Position numbers and translations under genes: made by a program | Assembly: GCF_009848495.1 (NCBI RefSeq) | Contig: NZ_WWEP01000021.1 | Span: forward strand, 62,001 to 126,000 | Direction of reading: 5' to 3' | DNA: 64,000 nt | From: Flavobacterium sp. MK4S-17 | Lineage (GTDB): Bacteria > Bacteroidota > Bacteroidia > Flavobacteriales > Flavobacteriaceae | Shown: piece by piece, positions 17,504 through 27,181 of the stretch | Layout: each line of letters opens with the position of its first letter | Numbering within the stretch: the stretch's first letter is position 1 | Notes under the pieces: model-generated | What the model was told of the DNA's origin: nothing | Seen by the model: only the letters and a program-made list of their open reading frames with translations | The model's database searches: none

Positions 17504-20245
17504 ATGAAAAAAATTTACCTCTTGGGGCTGCTTTTATGCAGCATGTTTATGGAGGGCCAAACGCTGTACCCTTACCTGCAGGCCCCCACAAGTACATCTA
17601 TGTACGTTAACTGGAAAACAGAGAGCAATCCGGAATCTGTAGTAGAATACGGCACTGCTCCTGATGCGCTTACTTTTACCGCAAACGGTACTAATAAAAT
17701 TATGTCCGATACAGGGTATCCTGCCAATTATTATTACCATAGCGTAAAGGTTGAAGGACTTACGCCTAATACCAAGTATTATTACCGTATTAAAACCGGC
17801 AGCCTTACTTCAGATGTTTATTCTTTTAAAACCATGCCGCTTCCGGGGCAGGCAGCTACCGCTGACGGGCACCTTCGTTTCCTTGTGCTGGGTGATAACC
17901 AAATGCGCAATGTGCCGCGTTTTGATTCGCTGGTTTCAGCAGCTAAAAGGAAAATAGCAGAAAAATGGGGCAACAGTGCCGATCCTGCCGATAACATTGC
18001 CATGACTGTAATGGTGGGCGACCAGGTAGATGTGGGCACGCTTGACCATTATGAAAATGTCCATTTTAAAAAGAATAAGGCTTTGTCTGGTTTCCTGCCC
18101 ATACAAACATTGGTAGGAAACCACGAAACCTACGGTACACTGGCGATGCAGGCATATTATGACCATTATGTACTGGATGAAATGTCTTATCAGGGAATAT
18201 CATCAGGCACTGAAAACTATTATGCCAACCAGGTGGGAAATACTTTGTTTATTTGCATGGATACCGAGCATACCGGTGCACAGCAGTTAAACTGGGTTAT
18301 GCAGGTGTTATCGGCTGCTAATAATGACCCTACTGTTGACTGGATTATATCCTTAGGGCACAGGCCTTACCAGGCAGAACAGTATGTAGGGGATATTTCA
18401 CCCTGGATACGCAATACCGTTATGCCTGTACTGGTTACTTCGCCAAAACATATTTTACACATAGGGGCGCACCACCACCTGTACCACAGAGGGCAGCTTA
18501 AAAACACGCCTACTTACCAGATTATTTCCGGCGGGGTAGCATGGGACCAGTACTGGGGTATGTCGGTAGAGCAGGATTTTGAAGATGTACAAAAAACAAT
18601 TTCCAACTGGCTGTACCAGATTATCGATATTGATGTAAACAATGGCACTTTTAATGTAGAAGCCTATTCTATTGGAAGCGTTTACAACTGGAAGGATAAT
18701 GAACTCATGGATGAGTTTCACCGTTATAAGGGGCTTGATGCACCGCAGCAGCCAGCTATAACCAATAACTTTACAGGCCAGGATACAGAGCTGCCTGTTA
18801 CTATCGAAACATCGGCTTATGCAACCACTACCCAGGAAGAACTTAACTCTACACAATTCCTTATTGGTAAAACAGCAGATTTTGCAATTGTGGAAAAGGA
18901 TATTTACAGGGATTTTGAAAACCTTTACGGCCCTGTAGGCTCTCAGGTTGACACTACTGCAAATATTAATTTAGGGGTAGATATTACAAAACTTACTATT
19001 GCTGAAAATGAAATACCTAACGGGCAGTATTTTATAAAAGCACGCCACAGGGATAAAAACCTGAACTGGTCGCCGTGGAGCGAGGTTAAATCATTTAATG
19101 TGATTAACAGCAGTTATGCCGATGCCCAGATACAGCTTGATACTATAGCATACCAGCCAAGTACGCCAATTACAGTTTCTTTTACGGATGCTCCGGGAAA
19201 TGCTACCGACTGGATAGGGCTTTATAAAATTAACCAGACACCTTCAGGCAGCAGCCCTTCACAGGTTTGGGCATATACTAACGGGCAAACCAGCGGTAGC
19301 ATAACTTTTCCTAACGGGCTTTCTTCATACGGCAGGTATTATGCTACACTTATGGAAAACGATTCTTATAATGAAGTGGTTGACAGAAAAGAATTTTATG
19401 TTGGACCTTTCGTTCAGCTTGCTGTTGGGCAGGAAATGTACCAGTCAGGAAATCCTGTAACCATAAGTTTCCAAAATGGGCCTAACCTGACTAATGACTG
19501 GATAGGTATTTATAAGGTAGGTCATACGCCGGGTAACCAGAATTCGACACAATGGAAATATGTAACGGCTGCAAGCGGCAGCTTTACCTTTAACAACCTG
19601 GCAGATGGCTATTATTATGCAGAATATTATTTGCAGGATGGTTACAACAGTATAGGTAATAAAATATTTTTTCAGGTAGGGGAGCAGATTACCCAGCTTG
19701 CAATTAATAAAACAGTATATAACCTGAATGAAAATATTATAGCTACATGGACTGATGCTCCGGGTATAATAAAAGACTGGCTGGGTATATACCATGAAGG
19801 CGATGACCCGAACTCTGACCCTTTGGTGTCATATACTTATTTTGACGGGTTGCCTGAAGGCAGCAAAGTAATAGAAACCGAAGAACTGCCAACAACACCG
19901 GGTGATTATTTTATAGTGATGTTTACCAATGATTCCTACAATGAGGTTTCTAACAGGATATCTTTTGAAGTTGTAGATGAAACAGCCGGGCAGGATGAAT
20001 TTTCATCGGCTAATGGTGTGGTAGTATATCCTAATCCGGTTAAAAAAGGGGAGCGCACTTATATAAAATCAAAATACCCTATTGAGCGTATAGATATGTT
20101 TGATATGACAGGAAACCTTTTTTATACTTCTCAAAATATAAATGACTATAATTTTTCGCTTATAAACCAAAGCCTGCCAACAGGTGTTTATATACTGAAA
20201 ATTAAATCTAATAAAGTGTACACTGTAAAAGTAATTGTAGATTAA
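17504..20245 (+). CDS. T9SS-secreted metallophosphatase with FN3-like and triple DWIG domains
   Basis: A 913-residue protein: signal peptide (1-19), a fibronectin-III-like purple-acid-phosphatase N-domain (about 25-110), a calcineurin-type metallophosphatase domain with GDNQ (130-133), MVGDQVD, GNHE (205-208), GHRPYQ and GAHHHLY, a linker to about 540, three tandem beta domains each with a DWIG or DWLG turn (residues 569, 665 and 758), and a C-terminal type IX sorting domain opening VVVYPNPV (about 840-913). It is therefore predicted to be secreted or attached to the cell surface, acting as a phosphatase or phosphodiesterase. The DWIG repeats are about 95 residues apart and probably Ig- or SKICH-like binding modules. 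A -7-like TAATTTTG is at 17459-17466. The Omp85 gene converges from the other side of a shared terminator. Confidence 0.9.
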   Translation: MKKIYLLGLLLCSMFMEGQTLYPYLQAPTSTSMYVNWKTESNPESVVEYGTAPDALTFTANGTNKIMSDTGYPANYYYHSVKVEGLTPNTKYYYRIKTGSLTSDVYSFKTMPLPGQAATADGHLRFLVLGDNQMRNVPRFDSLVSAAKRKIAEKWGNSADPADNIAMTVMVGDQVDVGTLDHYENVHFKKNKALSGFLPIQTLVGNHETYGTLAMQAYYDHYVLDEMSYQGISSGTENYYANQVGNTLFICMDTEHTGAQQLNWVMQVLSAANNDPTVDWIISLGHRPYQAEQYVGDISPWIRNTVMPVLVTSPKHILHIGAHHHLYHRGQLKNTPTYQIISGGVAWDQYWGMSVEQDFEDVQKTISNWLYQIIDIDVNNGTFNVEAYSIGSVYNWKDNELMDEFHRYKGLDAPQQPAITNNFTGQDTELPVTIETSAYATTTQEELNSTQFLIGKTADFAIVEKDIYRDFENLYGPVGSQVDTTANINLGVDITKLTIAENEIPNGQYFIKARHRDKNLNWSPWSEVKSFNVINSSYADAQIQLDTIAYQPSTPITVSFTDAPGNATDWIGLYKINQTPSGSSPSQVWAYTNGQTSGSITFPNGLSSYGRYYATLMENDSYNEVVDRKEFYVGPFVQLAVGQEMYQSGNPVTISFQNGPNLTNDWIGIYKVGHTPGNQNSTQWKYVTAASGSFTFNNLADGYYYAEYYLQDGYNSIGNKIFFQVGEQITQLAINKTVYNLNENIIATWTDAPGIIKDWLGIYHEGDDPNSDPLVSYTYFDGLPEGSKVIETEELPTTPGDYFIVMFTNDSYNEVSNRISFEVVDETAGQDEFSSANGVVVYPNPVKKGERTYIKSKYPIERIDMFDMTGNLFYTSQNINDYNFSLINQSLPTGVYILKIKSNKVYTVKVIVD

Positions 20246-20276
20246 TTCGTTTTGAATTAAGTTAGTAGTGTGTCAG

Positions 20277-20305
20277 GAGGCTGCCTTTACGGCAGCCTCT
20301 TTTTT
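20277..20305. terminator. Terminator between the phosphatase and Omp85 genes
   Basis: GAGGCTGCC and GGCAGCCTC form a perfect nine-pair stem with a five-base loop, followed by T6. The two flanking genes converge, so it may serve both, although the T-run favours the plus strand. Confidence 0.93.
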
Positions 20306-20307
20306 GT

Positions 20308-22035
20308 TTAAAATGTTGCCCTGAAGCTGAGGTGTACTATAGAGTTGGATAATTTTATGGACTGGTCTTTAGTACTGCCGTTGGCATATACTATATTAAA
20401 CAATCCTGTTTTGGTGAGGAGGCCAAACCCGAAGCCTAAACCTAAAAGGTTATCTTTAAGTCCTGTGGTTTTATCCTGAAAGTAGCCGTAATCTGTTATG
20501 GAATGTACATACATGTTAGGAGCAAGCACATAGCGGTATTCAGCCATAAGTGCGCCATACAGGCTGGCCTGCAGGCTGTTTTCATTAAAACCGCGTATGG
20601 AATTTATTCCCCCGAACCTGTAAAGTTCATTAACAATATACGTGTTGCTGCTAAGATAAAATGCCTCACTTTTAATATTAATTATATTGCGCTGGTTCAG
20701 GTAAAGGTTATGTGCCACATCATACTGCATAAAATACTGGTCTTCTTTCCCTCCGCTTTTCGATTGGCGGTTGCCAAGGCCTCCTTTAAATAGTAGTGTG
20801 GTTTTTTCAGGGAAAAGAAAATCATCTACATTATATCGGGAGTATTCATAGGTTGATGTCCAGAAAGTATTATCAAAATCGCTTAGCAGCGAATTATTGA
20901 GGTCTTGTATATCTACGGACTGTGTTTGCCTGAATCCGAGATATAATTTTGAATTATAGCTGAAATAGTAGCCCAGGTTCAGGTCGGTTACCGTATTTTG
21001 AAAAGTACTGTCCTGCTTAAAAATCATAAGGCTGGCTTTTAGGCCTACCGGGCTCCTGAATATATAAGGCAGTTCTGCACCTATATTAAATGTAGTTTGC
21101 TCATCACCATTATTCTTCCAGTTCAGGTTAAATTTTTCACCTGTATTAAGAACATTATTCAATGCCAGGTCCACATAGCCGTTAAACCGCAGCCTGTTTT
21201 CGTCTTCATCATTTGAAAACCCTATAAAACCGTCAAAAGAGTTTGTTCTTGCCTTTTTAATATAAACGTAAACCTTTGTAGTATCTTCCTTAAAAAGTAT
21301 TTCGGGGTAGCGTAACTGGTTTACAAACCGCAGGTTTTTAAAATCGTTATTTATTTTTTGCAGTGTTTCCCGGTTAAAGGTTTTGCCTTTATACTGGCGA
21401 AGTGTGCTGCGCTTAACACCTTCAGGAAATTTGGTGTAGCCCTCCAGTATAATATCATCCAATATCCTCCTGTTTTCGATTTTAAGAGTTAAATCTGCAT
21501 AAAGTCTGTTTTTGTACTTCCTGTAATTTACAAGCTGGGCAGAGCTTAATGAATAACCTTTGCGTTCTAACGCAGCTACAGTGCCCTGCATATAATTTTC
21601 TACTTCAACTATAGGTAATATAATAGTATCGTTTGCTATGGAAAGCAGCTCTTTGTCCCTGTTGCGCAGCAGCCCCGTATAAATATGTATATCAGCGGTT
21701 TTGTTGCCAACGGAAAATCTATACGCAAATGTTGAATCATTTATTTTTAAATGTGCGGTTTCCCGGTTTTCAAGATATCCTGTTTTAAATAACGCGGCTG
21801 AAAGCTGCTGTACCTCCTGCGAGATTGATTTGGCATTTTCATGCTTCCTTTTATAGGAAACAGAATCTATTATACCGGTTTCGGCAGTAGTGCGCCCCTC
21901 AATCTGCAGGTATAAATTTTGCGCCTGTAACGGCAGGCCGATAATCATGAGCAGGAATATGGGCAGGAAATTTTTCAACTTATAAATGTTATGAGGGTAA
22001 AATAACGTAAAATTTACCGAAAAAATATAAAGCAT
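20308..22035 (-). CDS. Omp85/POTRA-type outer-membrane protein (TamA/FhaC-like)
   Basis: A 575-residue outer-membrane protein. N-terminal POTRA-like repeats (about residues 60-270, with YLENRETAHLKIND and LDDIILEGYTKFPEGV) precede a beta-barrel region. The barrel has the Omp85 L6-type motif IRGFNENS and ends with LSFRATF, the terminal Phe being the usual outer-membrane assembly signal. This fits BamA/TamA or two-partner transport family members; which is not decidable from the sequence alone. The start is uncertain: an in-frame TTG at 21978 would give a 556-residue protein beginning with a textbook signal peptide (MKNFLPIFLLMIIGLPLQAQ), so the true start may be there. It converges with the phosphatase gene. 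Confidence 0.85.
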   Translation of the reverse strand: MLYIFSVNFTLFYPHNIYKLKNFLPIFLLMIIGLPLQAQNLYLQIEGRTTAETGIIDSVSYKRKHENAKSISQEVQQLSAALFKTGYLENRETAHLKINDSTFAYRFSVGNKTADIHIYTGLLRNRDKELLSIANDTIILPIVEVENYMQGTVAALERKGYSLSSAQLVNYRKYKNRLYADLTLKIENRRILDDIILEGYTKFPEGVKRSTLRQYKGKTFNRETLQKINNDFKNLRFVNQLRYPEILFKEDTTKVYVYIKKARTNSFDGFIGFSNDEDENRLRFNGYVDLALNNVLNTGEKFNLNWKNNGDEQTTFNIGAELPYIFRSPVGLKASLMIFKQDSTFQNTVTDLNLGYYFSYNSKLYLGFRQTQSVDIQDLNNSLLSDFDNTFWTSTYEYSRYNVDDFLFPEKTTLLFKGGLGNRQSKSGGKEDQYFMQYDVAHNLYLNQRNIINIKSEAFYLSSNTYIVNELYRFGGINSIRGFNENSLQASLYGALMAEYRYVLAPNMYVHSITDYGYFQDKTTGLKDNLLGLGFGFGLLTKTGLFNIVYANGSTKDQSIKLSNSIVHLSFRATF

Positions 22036-22076
22036 ATTTTGCGGTTGGAATTCGTTTGAAAATTAATGATTTAAGA

Positions 22077-22107
22077 TTTGTTTTATTAATTATAATTCCT
22101 ACATTTG
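22077..22107 (+). promoter_or_regulatory. Bacteroidetes-type promoter of the ribosomal block
   Basis: TTTG (22077-22080) and TACATTTG (22100-22107) are separated by 19 bases, matching the published flavobacterial consensus (-33 TTG and -7 TAnnTTTG). Transcription would start near 22111-22114, just upstream of rpsL. Confidence 0.8.
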
Positions 22108-22111
22108 CAAC

Positions 22112-22133
22112 CCCGTAAAAAGCGGGTTTTTTT
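22112..22133 (+). promoter_or_regulatory. 5' hairpin plus T-run in the rpsL leader
   Basis: CCCG pairs with CGGG around a TAAAAAG loop and is followed by T7. It would sit at the extreme 5' end of the transcript if the promoter at 22077-22107 is used, so it may protect the RNA, attenuate it, or be incidental: the stem has only four pairs. Confidence 0.4.
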
Positions 22134-22160
22134 AAATATAAGAAATTTTTAGTATTAATT

Positions 22161-22568
22161 ATGCCTACAATTCAACAATTAGTAAGAACAGGAAGGGCCC
22201 AGATAACTAAGAAGAGTAAATCGGCTGCTTTAGATTCTTGTCCTCAAAGAAGGGGCGTGTGTACACGTGTTTACACTACAACACCTAAGAAACCGAATTC
22301 TGCAATGCGTAAAGTAGCAAGGGTTCGTTTGACAAACGGTAACGAGGTAAATGCTTACATCCCTGGAGAAGGACACAATCTTCAAGAGCACTCGATAGTA
22401 TTAGTTAGGGGCGGAAGGGTAAAAGATTTGCCAGGTGTTAGGTATCACATCGTTCGCGGTGCTCTTGATACTGCCGGTGTAGCCGGAAGAACACAACGCA
22501 GGTCTAAATACGGCGCTAAAAGGCCTAAGCCAGGACAAGCTGCTGCAGCACCCGGAAAGAAAAAGTAA
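22161..22568 (+). CDS. rpsL: 30S ribosomal protein S12
   Basis: A 135-residue S12, with the conserved [12 protein letters not shown] loop and [14 protein letters not shown]12 lies at the decoding centre and helps proofread codon-anticodon pairing. Both lysines whose substitution classically gives streptomycin resistance (K42/K43 and K87/K88 region) are unchanged. The C-terminal tail, ending in Pro/Ala/Lys, is a few residues longer than that of E. coli. First gene of the ribosomal block, downstream of a promoter with an unusual 5' hairpin. Confidence 0.99.
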   Translation: MPTIQQLVRTGRAQITKKSKSAALDSCPQRRGVCTRVYTTTPKKPNSAMRKVARVRLTNGNEVNAYIPGEGHNLQEHSIVLVRGGRVKDLPGVRYHIVRGALDTAGVAGRTQRRSKYGAKRPKPGQAAAAPGKKK

Positions 22569-22593
22569 TTTAAAGAACTTTTAAAGAAAAGAC

Positions 22594-23070
22594 ATGAGAA
22601 AAAGACAGGCTAAAAAAAGACCTCTTTTGCCGGATCCAAGGTTTAATGACCAGTTGGTTACGCGTTTTGTAAACAACCTTATGTGGGACGGTAAGAAATC
22701 AACTGCTTTTAAAGTGTTTTATGATGCTATCGACATCGTTGAAAACAAAAAGCAGGACGCTGAAAAATCAGCATTGGAAACTTGGAAGGATGCATTAACC
22801 AATGTAATGCCTCACGTAGAGGTAAGAAGCCGCAGGGTGGGTGGAGCTACTTTCCAGATACCTATGCAGATTAGGCCGGACAGGAAAATCTCTATGGCAA
22901 TGAAATGGTTGATTCTTTATGCAAGGAAAAGAAACGAGAAATCTATGGCTCAAAGGCTTGCTTCCGAAATTTTAGCTGCTGCTAAAGAAGAGGGTGCTGC
23001 GGTTAAAAAGAGAATGGATACTCACAAAATGGCAGAAGCTAATAAAGCGTTCTCTCACTTTAGGTTTTAA
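22594..23070 (+). CDS. rpsG: 30S ribosomal protein S7
   Basis: A 158-residue S7, opening [17 protein letters not shown], with the conserved [19 protein letters not shown]-contact segment and a helical C-terminus ending [10 protein letters not shown]7 nucleates assembly of the 30S head and contacts the E-site tRNA. It follows rpsL by 25 bases and precedes fusA by 20, with an A-rich start context and no Shine-Dalgarno sequence, as in most genes here. Confidence 0.99.
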   Translation: MRKRQAKKRPLLPDPRFNDQLVTRFVNNLMWDGKKSTAFKVFYDAIDIVENKKQDAEKSALETWKDALTNVMPHVEVRSRRVGGATFQIPMQIRPDRKISMAMKWLILYARKRNEKSMAQRLASEILAAAKEEGAAVKKRMDTHKMAEANKAFSHFRF

Positions 23071-23090
23071 TTCATAAAGAAAACAATACA

Positions 23091-25214
23091 ATGGCAAGAG
23101 ATTTAAAATATACAAGAAATATAGGAATTGCTGCTCACATTGATGCGGGTAAAACCACAACAACAGAGCGTATCCTTTTTTACACGGGTAAATCACACAA
23201 AATTGGTGAGGTACACGATGGTGCTGCTACTATGGACTGGATGGCACAGGAGCAGGAAAGGGGTATTACAATTACCTCGGCTGCTACAACCTGTACCTGG
23301 AATTTCCCTACAGAGCAGGGAAAACCGCTTCCTGAAACACAGGGTTACCACTTTAATATTATTGATACTCCCGGACACGTTGACTTTACCGTTGAGGTAA
23401 ACCGTTCATTAAGGGTTCTTGATGGGCTTGTGTTCCTTTTCAGTGCTGTTGATGGCGTTGAGCCACAGTCTGAAACCAACTGGAGGCTTGCTGATAACTA
23501 CAAAGTACCACGTATGGGCTTTGTTAATAAAATGGACCGCCAGGGATCTAACTTCCTTGCAGTTTGCCAGCAGGTAAAAGATATGCTAAAGTCTAACGCT
23601 GTTCCATTGGTATTACCAATTGGTGATGAAGCAGACTTTAAAGGTGTGGTTGACCTTATTAAAAACCAGGCTATTATATGGCATGATGAAACCCAGGGTG
23701 CTACCTTTGATATTGTGCCTATTCCTGATGACCTTGTAGATGATGCAAAACAATACAGGGCTCAGTTAATCGAGGAGGTTGCGGCTTATGACGAAAACCT
23801 TCTTGAGAAATTCATGGAAGATGAAGATTCTATTACAGAGGAAGAAATAAACAATGCACTTCGCAGGGCTACTATTGACATGGCTATTATACCAATGCTT
23901 TGTGGTTCTTCATTTAAAAACAAAGGTGTACAGTTTATGCTTGATGCGGTTTGTAAATTCCTTCCTTCTCCGCTTGATAAAGAAGCTATTGAAGGTACAA
24001 ACCCTGATACTGGCGAAGCTATTGTGCGTAAGCCATCTGCATCAGAGCCTTTCTCTGCACTTGCATTTAAAATTGCAACCGACCCTTATGTAGGGCGTCT
24101 TGCATTCTTCAGGGCTTATTCAGGCCGTCTTGATGCGGGTTCTTATGTATTTAACACACGTAGTGAAAGTAAAGAGCGTATATCACGTATTTACCAGATG
24201 CACGCCAACAAGCAAAATCCAATTGAGTACATCGAGGCTGGAGATATTGGTGCGGCTGTAGGTTTTAAAGATATTAAAACCGGTGATACACTATGTGATG
24301 AAAAACATCCTATAGTACTTGAAAGTATGAATTTCCCTGATCCGGTAATCGGTATCGCTGTTGAGCCTAAAACTAAGGCTGACGTTGATAAAATGGGTAT
24401 GGCACTTGCAAAACTTGCAGAGGAAGATCCTACGTTTACGGTAAGGACTGACCATGCTTCAGGACAAACTATTATTTCAGGTATGGGTGAGCTTCACCTT
24501 GACATTCTTGTTGACCGCCTTAAACGTGAGTTTAAAGTAGAAGTTAACCAGGGTGAGCCTCAGGTGGAGTATAAAGAAGCTATTACACGTTCTGCTAACC
24601 ACAGGGAAGTTTACAAAAAACAAACCGGTGGTCGCGGTAAATTTGCTGACATTGTTTTCAAGATTGAGCCGGCAGATGAAAACGTGGTAGGACTTCAGTT
24701 TGTAAACGAGGTTAAAGGTGGTAACGTTCCTAAAGAATATATACCGTCTGTAGAAAAAGGCTTTAAAGAAGCTATGAAAGAAGGGCCTCTTGCAGGTTAT
24801 GAAATTGATAGCCTTAAAGTAACATTACTTGACGGATCTTTCCACCCTGTTGACTCTGATGCTCTTTCTTTTGAACTTGCTGCAAAGCTTGGTTATAAAG
24901 AAGCTGCCAGATCTGCAGGTGCAGTTATCCTTGAGCCGATAATGAAACTGGAAGTGCTTACTCCGGAAGAAAACATGGGTGATATTGTTGGTGACCTTAA
25001 CCGTCGTCGTGGCCAAATTAACAACATGGACGACAGGGCAGGTTCTAAAGTAGTTAAAGCAAGCGTTCCGCTTTCAGAAATGTTTGGTTATGTAACTACA
25101 CTAAGAACATTGTCTTCTGGTAGGGCTACTTCAACAATGGAATTCTCTCACTATGCTGAGACACCTTCTAACATTGCTGAGGAAGTTATTAAAAAAGCTA
25201 AAGGAAACGCTTAA
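23091..25214 (+). CDS. fusA: Elongation factor G
   Basis: A 707-residue translational GTPase. The G domain has the P-loop [12 protein letters not shown], the switch region with RGITITSAA, the G3 motif DTPGHVDF and G4 NKMD; domains II-V follow, including GGRGKFADI of domain IV. EF-G drives translocation of the tRNA-mRNA complex after peptide transfer. Length is normal. As is usual in Bacteroidetes, tuf does not follow; the next gene is rpsJ after only 11 bases, so the str and S10 gene groups are joined directly. Confidence 0.99.
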   Translation: MARDLKYTRNIGIAAHIDAGKTTTTERILFYTGKSHKIGEVHDGAATMDWMAQEQERGITITSAATTCTWNFPTEQGKPLPETQGYHFNIIDTPGHVDFTVEVNRSLRVLDGLVFLFSAVDGVEPQSETNWRLADNYKVPRMGFVNKMDRQGSNFLAVCQQVKDMLKSNAVPLVLPIGDEADFKGVVDLIKNQAIIWHDETQGATFDIVPIPDDLVDDAKQYRAQLIEEVAAYDENLLEKFMEDEDSITEEEINNALRRATIDMAIIPMLCGSSFKNKGVQFMLDAVCKFLPSPLDKEAIEGTNPDTGEAIVRKPSASEPFSALAFKIATDPYVGRLAFFRAYSGRLDAGSYVFNTRSESKERISRIYQMHANKQNPIEYIEAGDIGAAVGFKDIKTGDTLCDEKHPIVLESMNFPDPVIGIAVEPKTKADVDKMGMALAKLAEEDPTFTVRTDHASGQTIISGMGELHLDILVDRLKREFKVEVNQGEPQVEYKEAITRSANHREVYKKQTGGRGKFADIVFKIEPADENVVGLQFVNEVKGGNVPKEYIPSVEKGFKEAMKEGPLAGYEIDSLKVTLLDGSFHPVDSDALSFELAAKLGYKEAARSAGAVILEPIMKLEVLTPEENMGDIVGDLNRRRGQINNMDDRAGSKVVKASVPLSEMFGYVTTLRTLSSGRATSTMEFSHYAETPSNIAEEVIKKAKGNA

Positions 25215-25225
25215 TCTTAAAGAAA

Positions 25226-25531
25226 ATGAGTCAGAAAATCAGAATAAAACTAAAATCATACGATCACAGCCTGGTAGATAAATCTGCCGAGAAGATTGTA
25301 AAAACTGTAAAAAGTACAGGAGCTGTGGTAACCGGGCCAATTCCGTTACCTACACACAAAAAGATTTTTACCGTACTGCGCTCGCCGCACGTAAATAAAA
25401 AATCAAGGGAACAGTTTGAAGTAAGCTCATACAAAAGGCTTCTTGATATTTACAGTTCTTCTTCTAAAACTATTGATGCGCTTATGAAGCTTGAGCTTCC
25501 AAGTGGTGTTGAGGTTGAAATAAAAGTGTGA
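25226..25531 (+). CDS. rpsJ: 30S ribosomal protein S10
   Basis: A 101-residue S10, with [21 protein letters not shown] at the start and the conserved loop [23 protein letters not shown]. It lies in the 30S head and also serves as the NusE transcription antitermination factor. It is followed by a 99-base gap containing a strong hairpin, the longest intergenic space in this part of the block. Confidence 0.99.
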   Translation: MSQKIRIKLKSYDHSLVDKSAEKIVKTVKSTGAVVTGPIPLPTHKKIFTVLRSPHVNKKSREQFEVSSYKRLLDIYSSSSKTIDALMKLELPSGVEVEIKV

Positions 25532-25550
25532 TAATAAAAAGTAGATTATA

Positions 25551-25580
25551 TTGAGTATCGGGAAGCATCCCGGTACTCAA
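25551..25580 (+). ncRNA. Candidate leader hairpin ahead of rplC
   Basis: A thirteen-pair stem (TTGAGTATCGGGA with TCCCGGTACTCAA, one G-U pair) closes on a four-base AGCA loop, in the 99-base gap between rpsJ and rplC. Only a loosely T-rich TTATTATATCTTATT follows, so it is not a typical terminator. A leader recognised by a ribosomal protein (L3 or L4) or a processing site is plausible. Confidence 0.55.
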
Positions 25581-25630
25581 TTATTATATCTTATTAGCAA
25601 AACAAGAATTTTTAATTAATAATTATTTAT

Positions 25631-26248
25631 ATGTCTGGGTTAATTGGTAGAAAAATCGGCATGACCAGTATTTTCGATGAAAACGGAAAAAATATTCCGT
25701 GTACAGTAATCGAGGCTGGGCCATGTGTAGTTACCCAAGTCAGAACCAATGAGGTTGACGGGTATAAGGCGTTGCAACTTGGTTTCGATGACAAAGCAGA
25801 AAAACATGCTACTAAAGCGGCTGCCGGCCACTTTAAAAAAGCAGGTACTGATGCTAAGAAAAAAGTTGTTGAATTCAAGTATTTTGAAGAAGAGCACAAC
25901 TTAGGTGATGTTCTTACTGTAGATCTTTTTAAAGAAGGAGAGTACGTAGACGTTCAGGGTGTGTCTAAAGGTAAAGGTTTCCAGGGTGTTGTTAAGCGTC
26001 ATGGCTTTGGTGGTGTAGGTCAGTCTACTCACGGTCAGCACAACCGTTTAAGGGCGCCGGGTTCTGTAGGTGCATCTTCATATCCTTCAAGGGTATTTAA
26101 AGGTATGCGTATGGCAGGAAGAACTGGTGGAGAGAAAGTAACAGTACAAAATCTTACAGTTTTAAAAGTAGTGGCAGAGAAAAACCTTCTTGTACTTAAA
26201 GGTGCTGTGCCGGGACATAAAAACTCGTATGTAATCATTCAGAAGTAA
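25631..26248 (+). CDS. rplC: 50S ribosomal protein L3
   Basis: A 205-residue L3, opening with [16 protein letters not shown] and carrying the conserved extension loop [17 protein letters not shown] with GPVTHG-like [16 protein letters not shown]. The loop approaches the peptidyl-transferase centre, and L3 is one of the first proteins bound during 50S assembly. It ends with a one-base overlap with rplD (stop TAA and start ATG share a base), indicating coupled translation. Confidence 0.99.
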   Translation: MSGLIGRKIGMTSIFDENGKNIPCTVIEAGPCVVTQVRTNEVDGYKALQLGFDDKAEKHATKAAAGHFKKAGTDAKKKVVEFKYFEEEHNLGDVLTVDLFKEGEYVDVQGVSKGKGFQGVVKRHGFGGVGQSTHGQHNRLRAPGSVGASSYPSRVFKGMRMAGRTGGEKVTVQNLTVLKVVAEKNLLVLKGAVPGHKNSYVIIQK

Positions 26249-26877
26249 TGGAAGTAAAAGTTTTAGATATCAACGGAAAAGAAACTGGCAGGACGGTAAC
26301 CCTTTCTGATTCAGTATTCGCAATTGAGCCTAACAACCACGCTGTATATCTTGATGTTAAACAATATCTTGCTAACCAAAGGCAGGGTACACACAAATCA
26401 AAAGAGCGTAACGAGGTAACCGGCAGTACACGCAAAATTAAAAAGCAAAAAGGTACTGGTACTGCACGTGCAGGCAGCGTTAAAAACCCTTTGTTTAAAG
26501 GTGGAGGAACAATTTTCGGCCCAAGGCCAAGAAGCTATTCTTTCAAGCTTAACAAAAACCTTAAGCGCCTTGCAAGAAAATCGGCTCTTGCTATAAAAGC
26601 AAAAGAATCGAATTTAGTGGTACTTGAAGATTTCAATTTTGAAACTCCAAACACTAAAAATTTCATTAATGTTTTGAAAGCTTTAGGGTTAGAGAATAAA
26701 AAATCTTTATTTGTATTGGGTGATACAAATAAAAATGTATATTTGTCGTCTCGCAATTTAAAAGCTTCTAATGTTGTAACTTCTTCAGAATTAAATACTT
26801 ACGCTATAATTAACGCGAATAGTTTAGTTGTTATGGAAGGTGCTTTAGAAGGAATTGAGGAAAATTTAAGCAAATAA
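26248..26877 (+). CDS. rplD: 50S ribosomal protein L4
   Basis: A 209-residue L4 with the exit-tunnel extension GSTRKIKKQKGTGTARAGS and GGGTIFGPRPRSY. L4 lines the nascent peptide tunnel and in proteobacteria represses its own S10 operon; whether that holds here is open. Macrolide-contact residues in the loop look normal. It starts within the stop of rplC and precedes rplW by seven bases. Confidence 0.99.
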   Translation: MEVKVLDINGKETGRTVTLSDSVFAIEPNNHAVYLDVKQYLANQRQGTHKSKERNEVTGSTRKIKKQKGTGTARAGSVKNPLFKGGGTIFGPRPRSYSFKLNKNLKRLARKSALAIKAKESNLVVLEDFNFETPNTKNFINVLKALGLENKKSLFVLGDTNKNVYLSSRNLKASNVVTSSELNTYAIINANSLVVMEGALEGIEENLSK

Positions 26878-26884
26878 TAGGGAT

Positions 26885-27175
26885 ATGAGCATTATAGTAA
26901 AGCCTATCATCACTGAAAAAATAACCAAAGACGGTGAAGTTTTTAACCGTTTTGGTTTTATTGTTGACAAAAAAGCCAACAAGATACAGATTAAGCAGGC
27001 TGTTGAGGCTGCTTACGGAGTATCTGTGGTTGATGTTAATACAATGAACTACAGGGCTGATAGAACAGTTAAGTACACTAAAAGTGGACTGATATCAGGA
27101 AAGACAAACGCTTACAAAAAAGCGGTTGTACAAGTACAAGAAGGAGAAACAATAGATTTTTACAACAATATCTAA
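26885..27175 (+). CDS. rplW: 50S ribosomal protein L23
   Basis: A 96-residue L23 beginning SIIVKPIITEKITKDGE, with the central RADRTVKYTKSGLIS segment. L23 sits at the exit of the peptide tunnel, where trigger factor and the signal recognition particle dock. Short spacing on either side (7 bases) shows it belongs to the same operon. Confidence 0.99.
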   Translation: MSIIVKPIITEKITKDGEVFNRFGFIVDKKANKIQIKQAVEAAYGVSVVDVNTMNYRADRTVKYTKSGLISGKTNAYKKAVVQVQEGETIDFYNNI

Positions 27176-27181
27176 TAGAAA

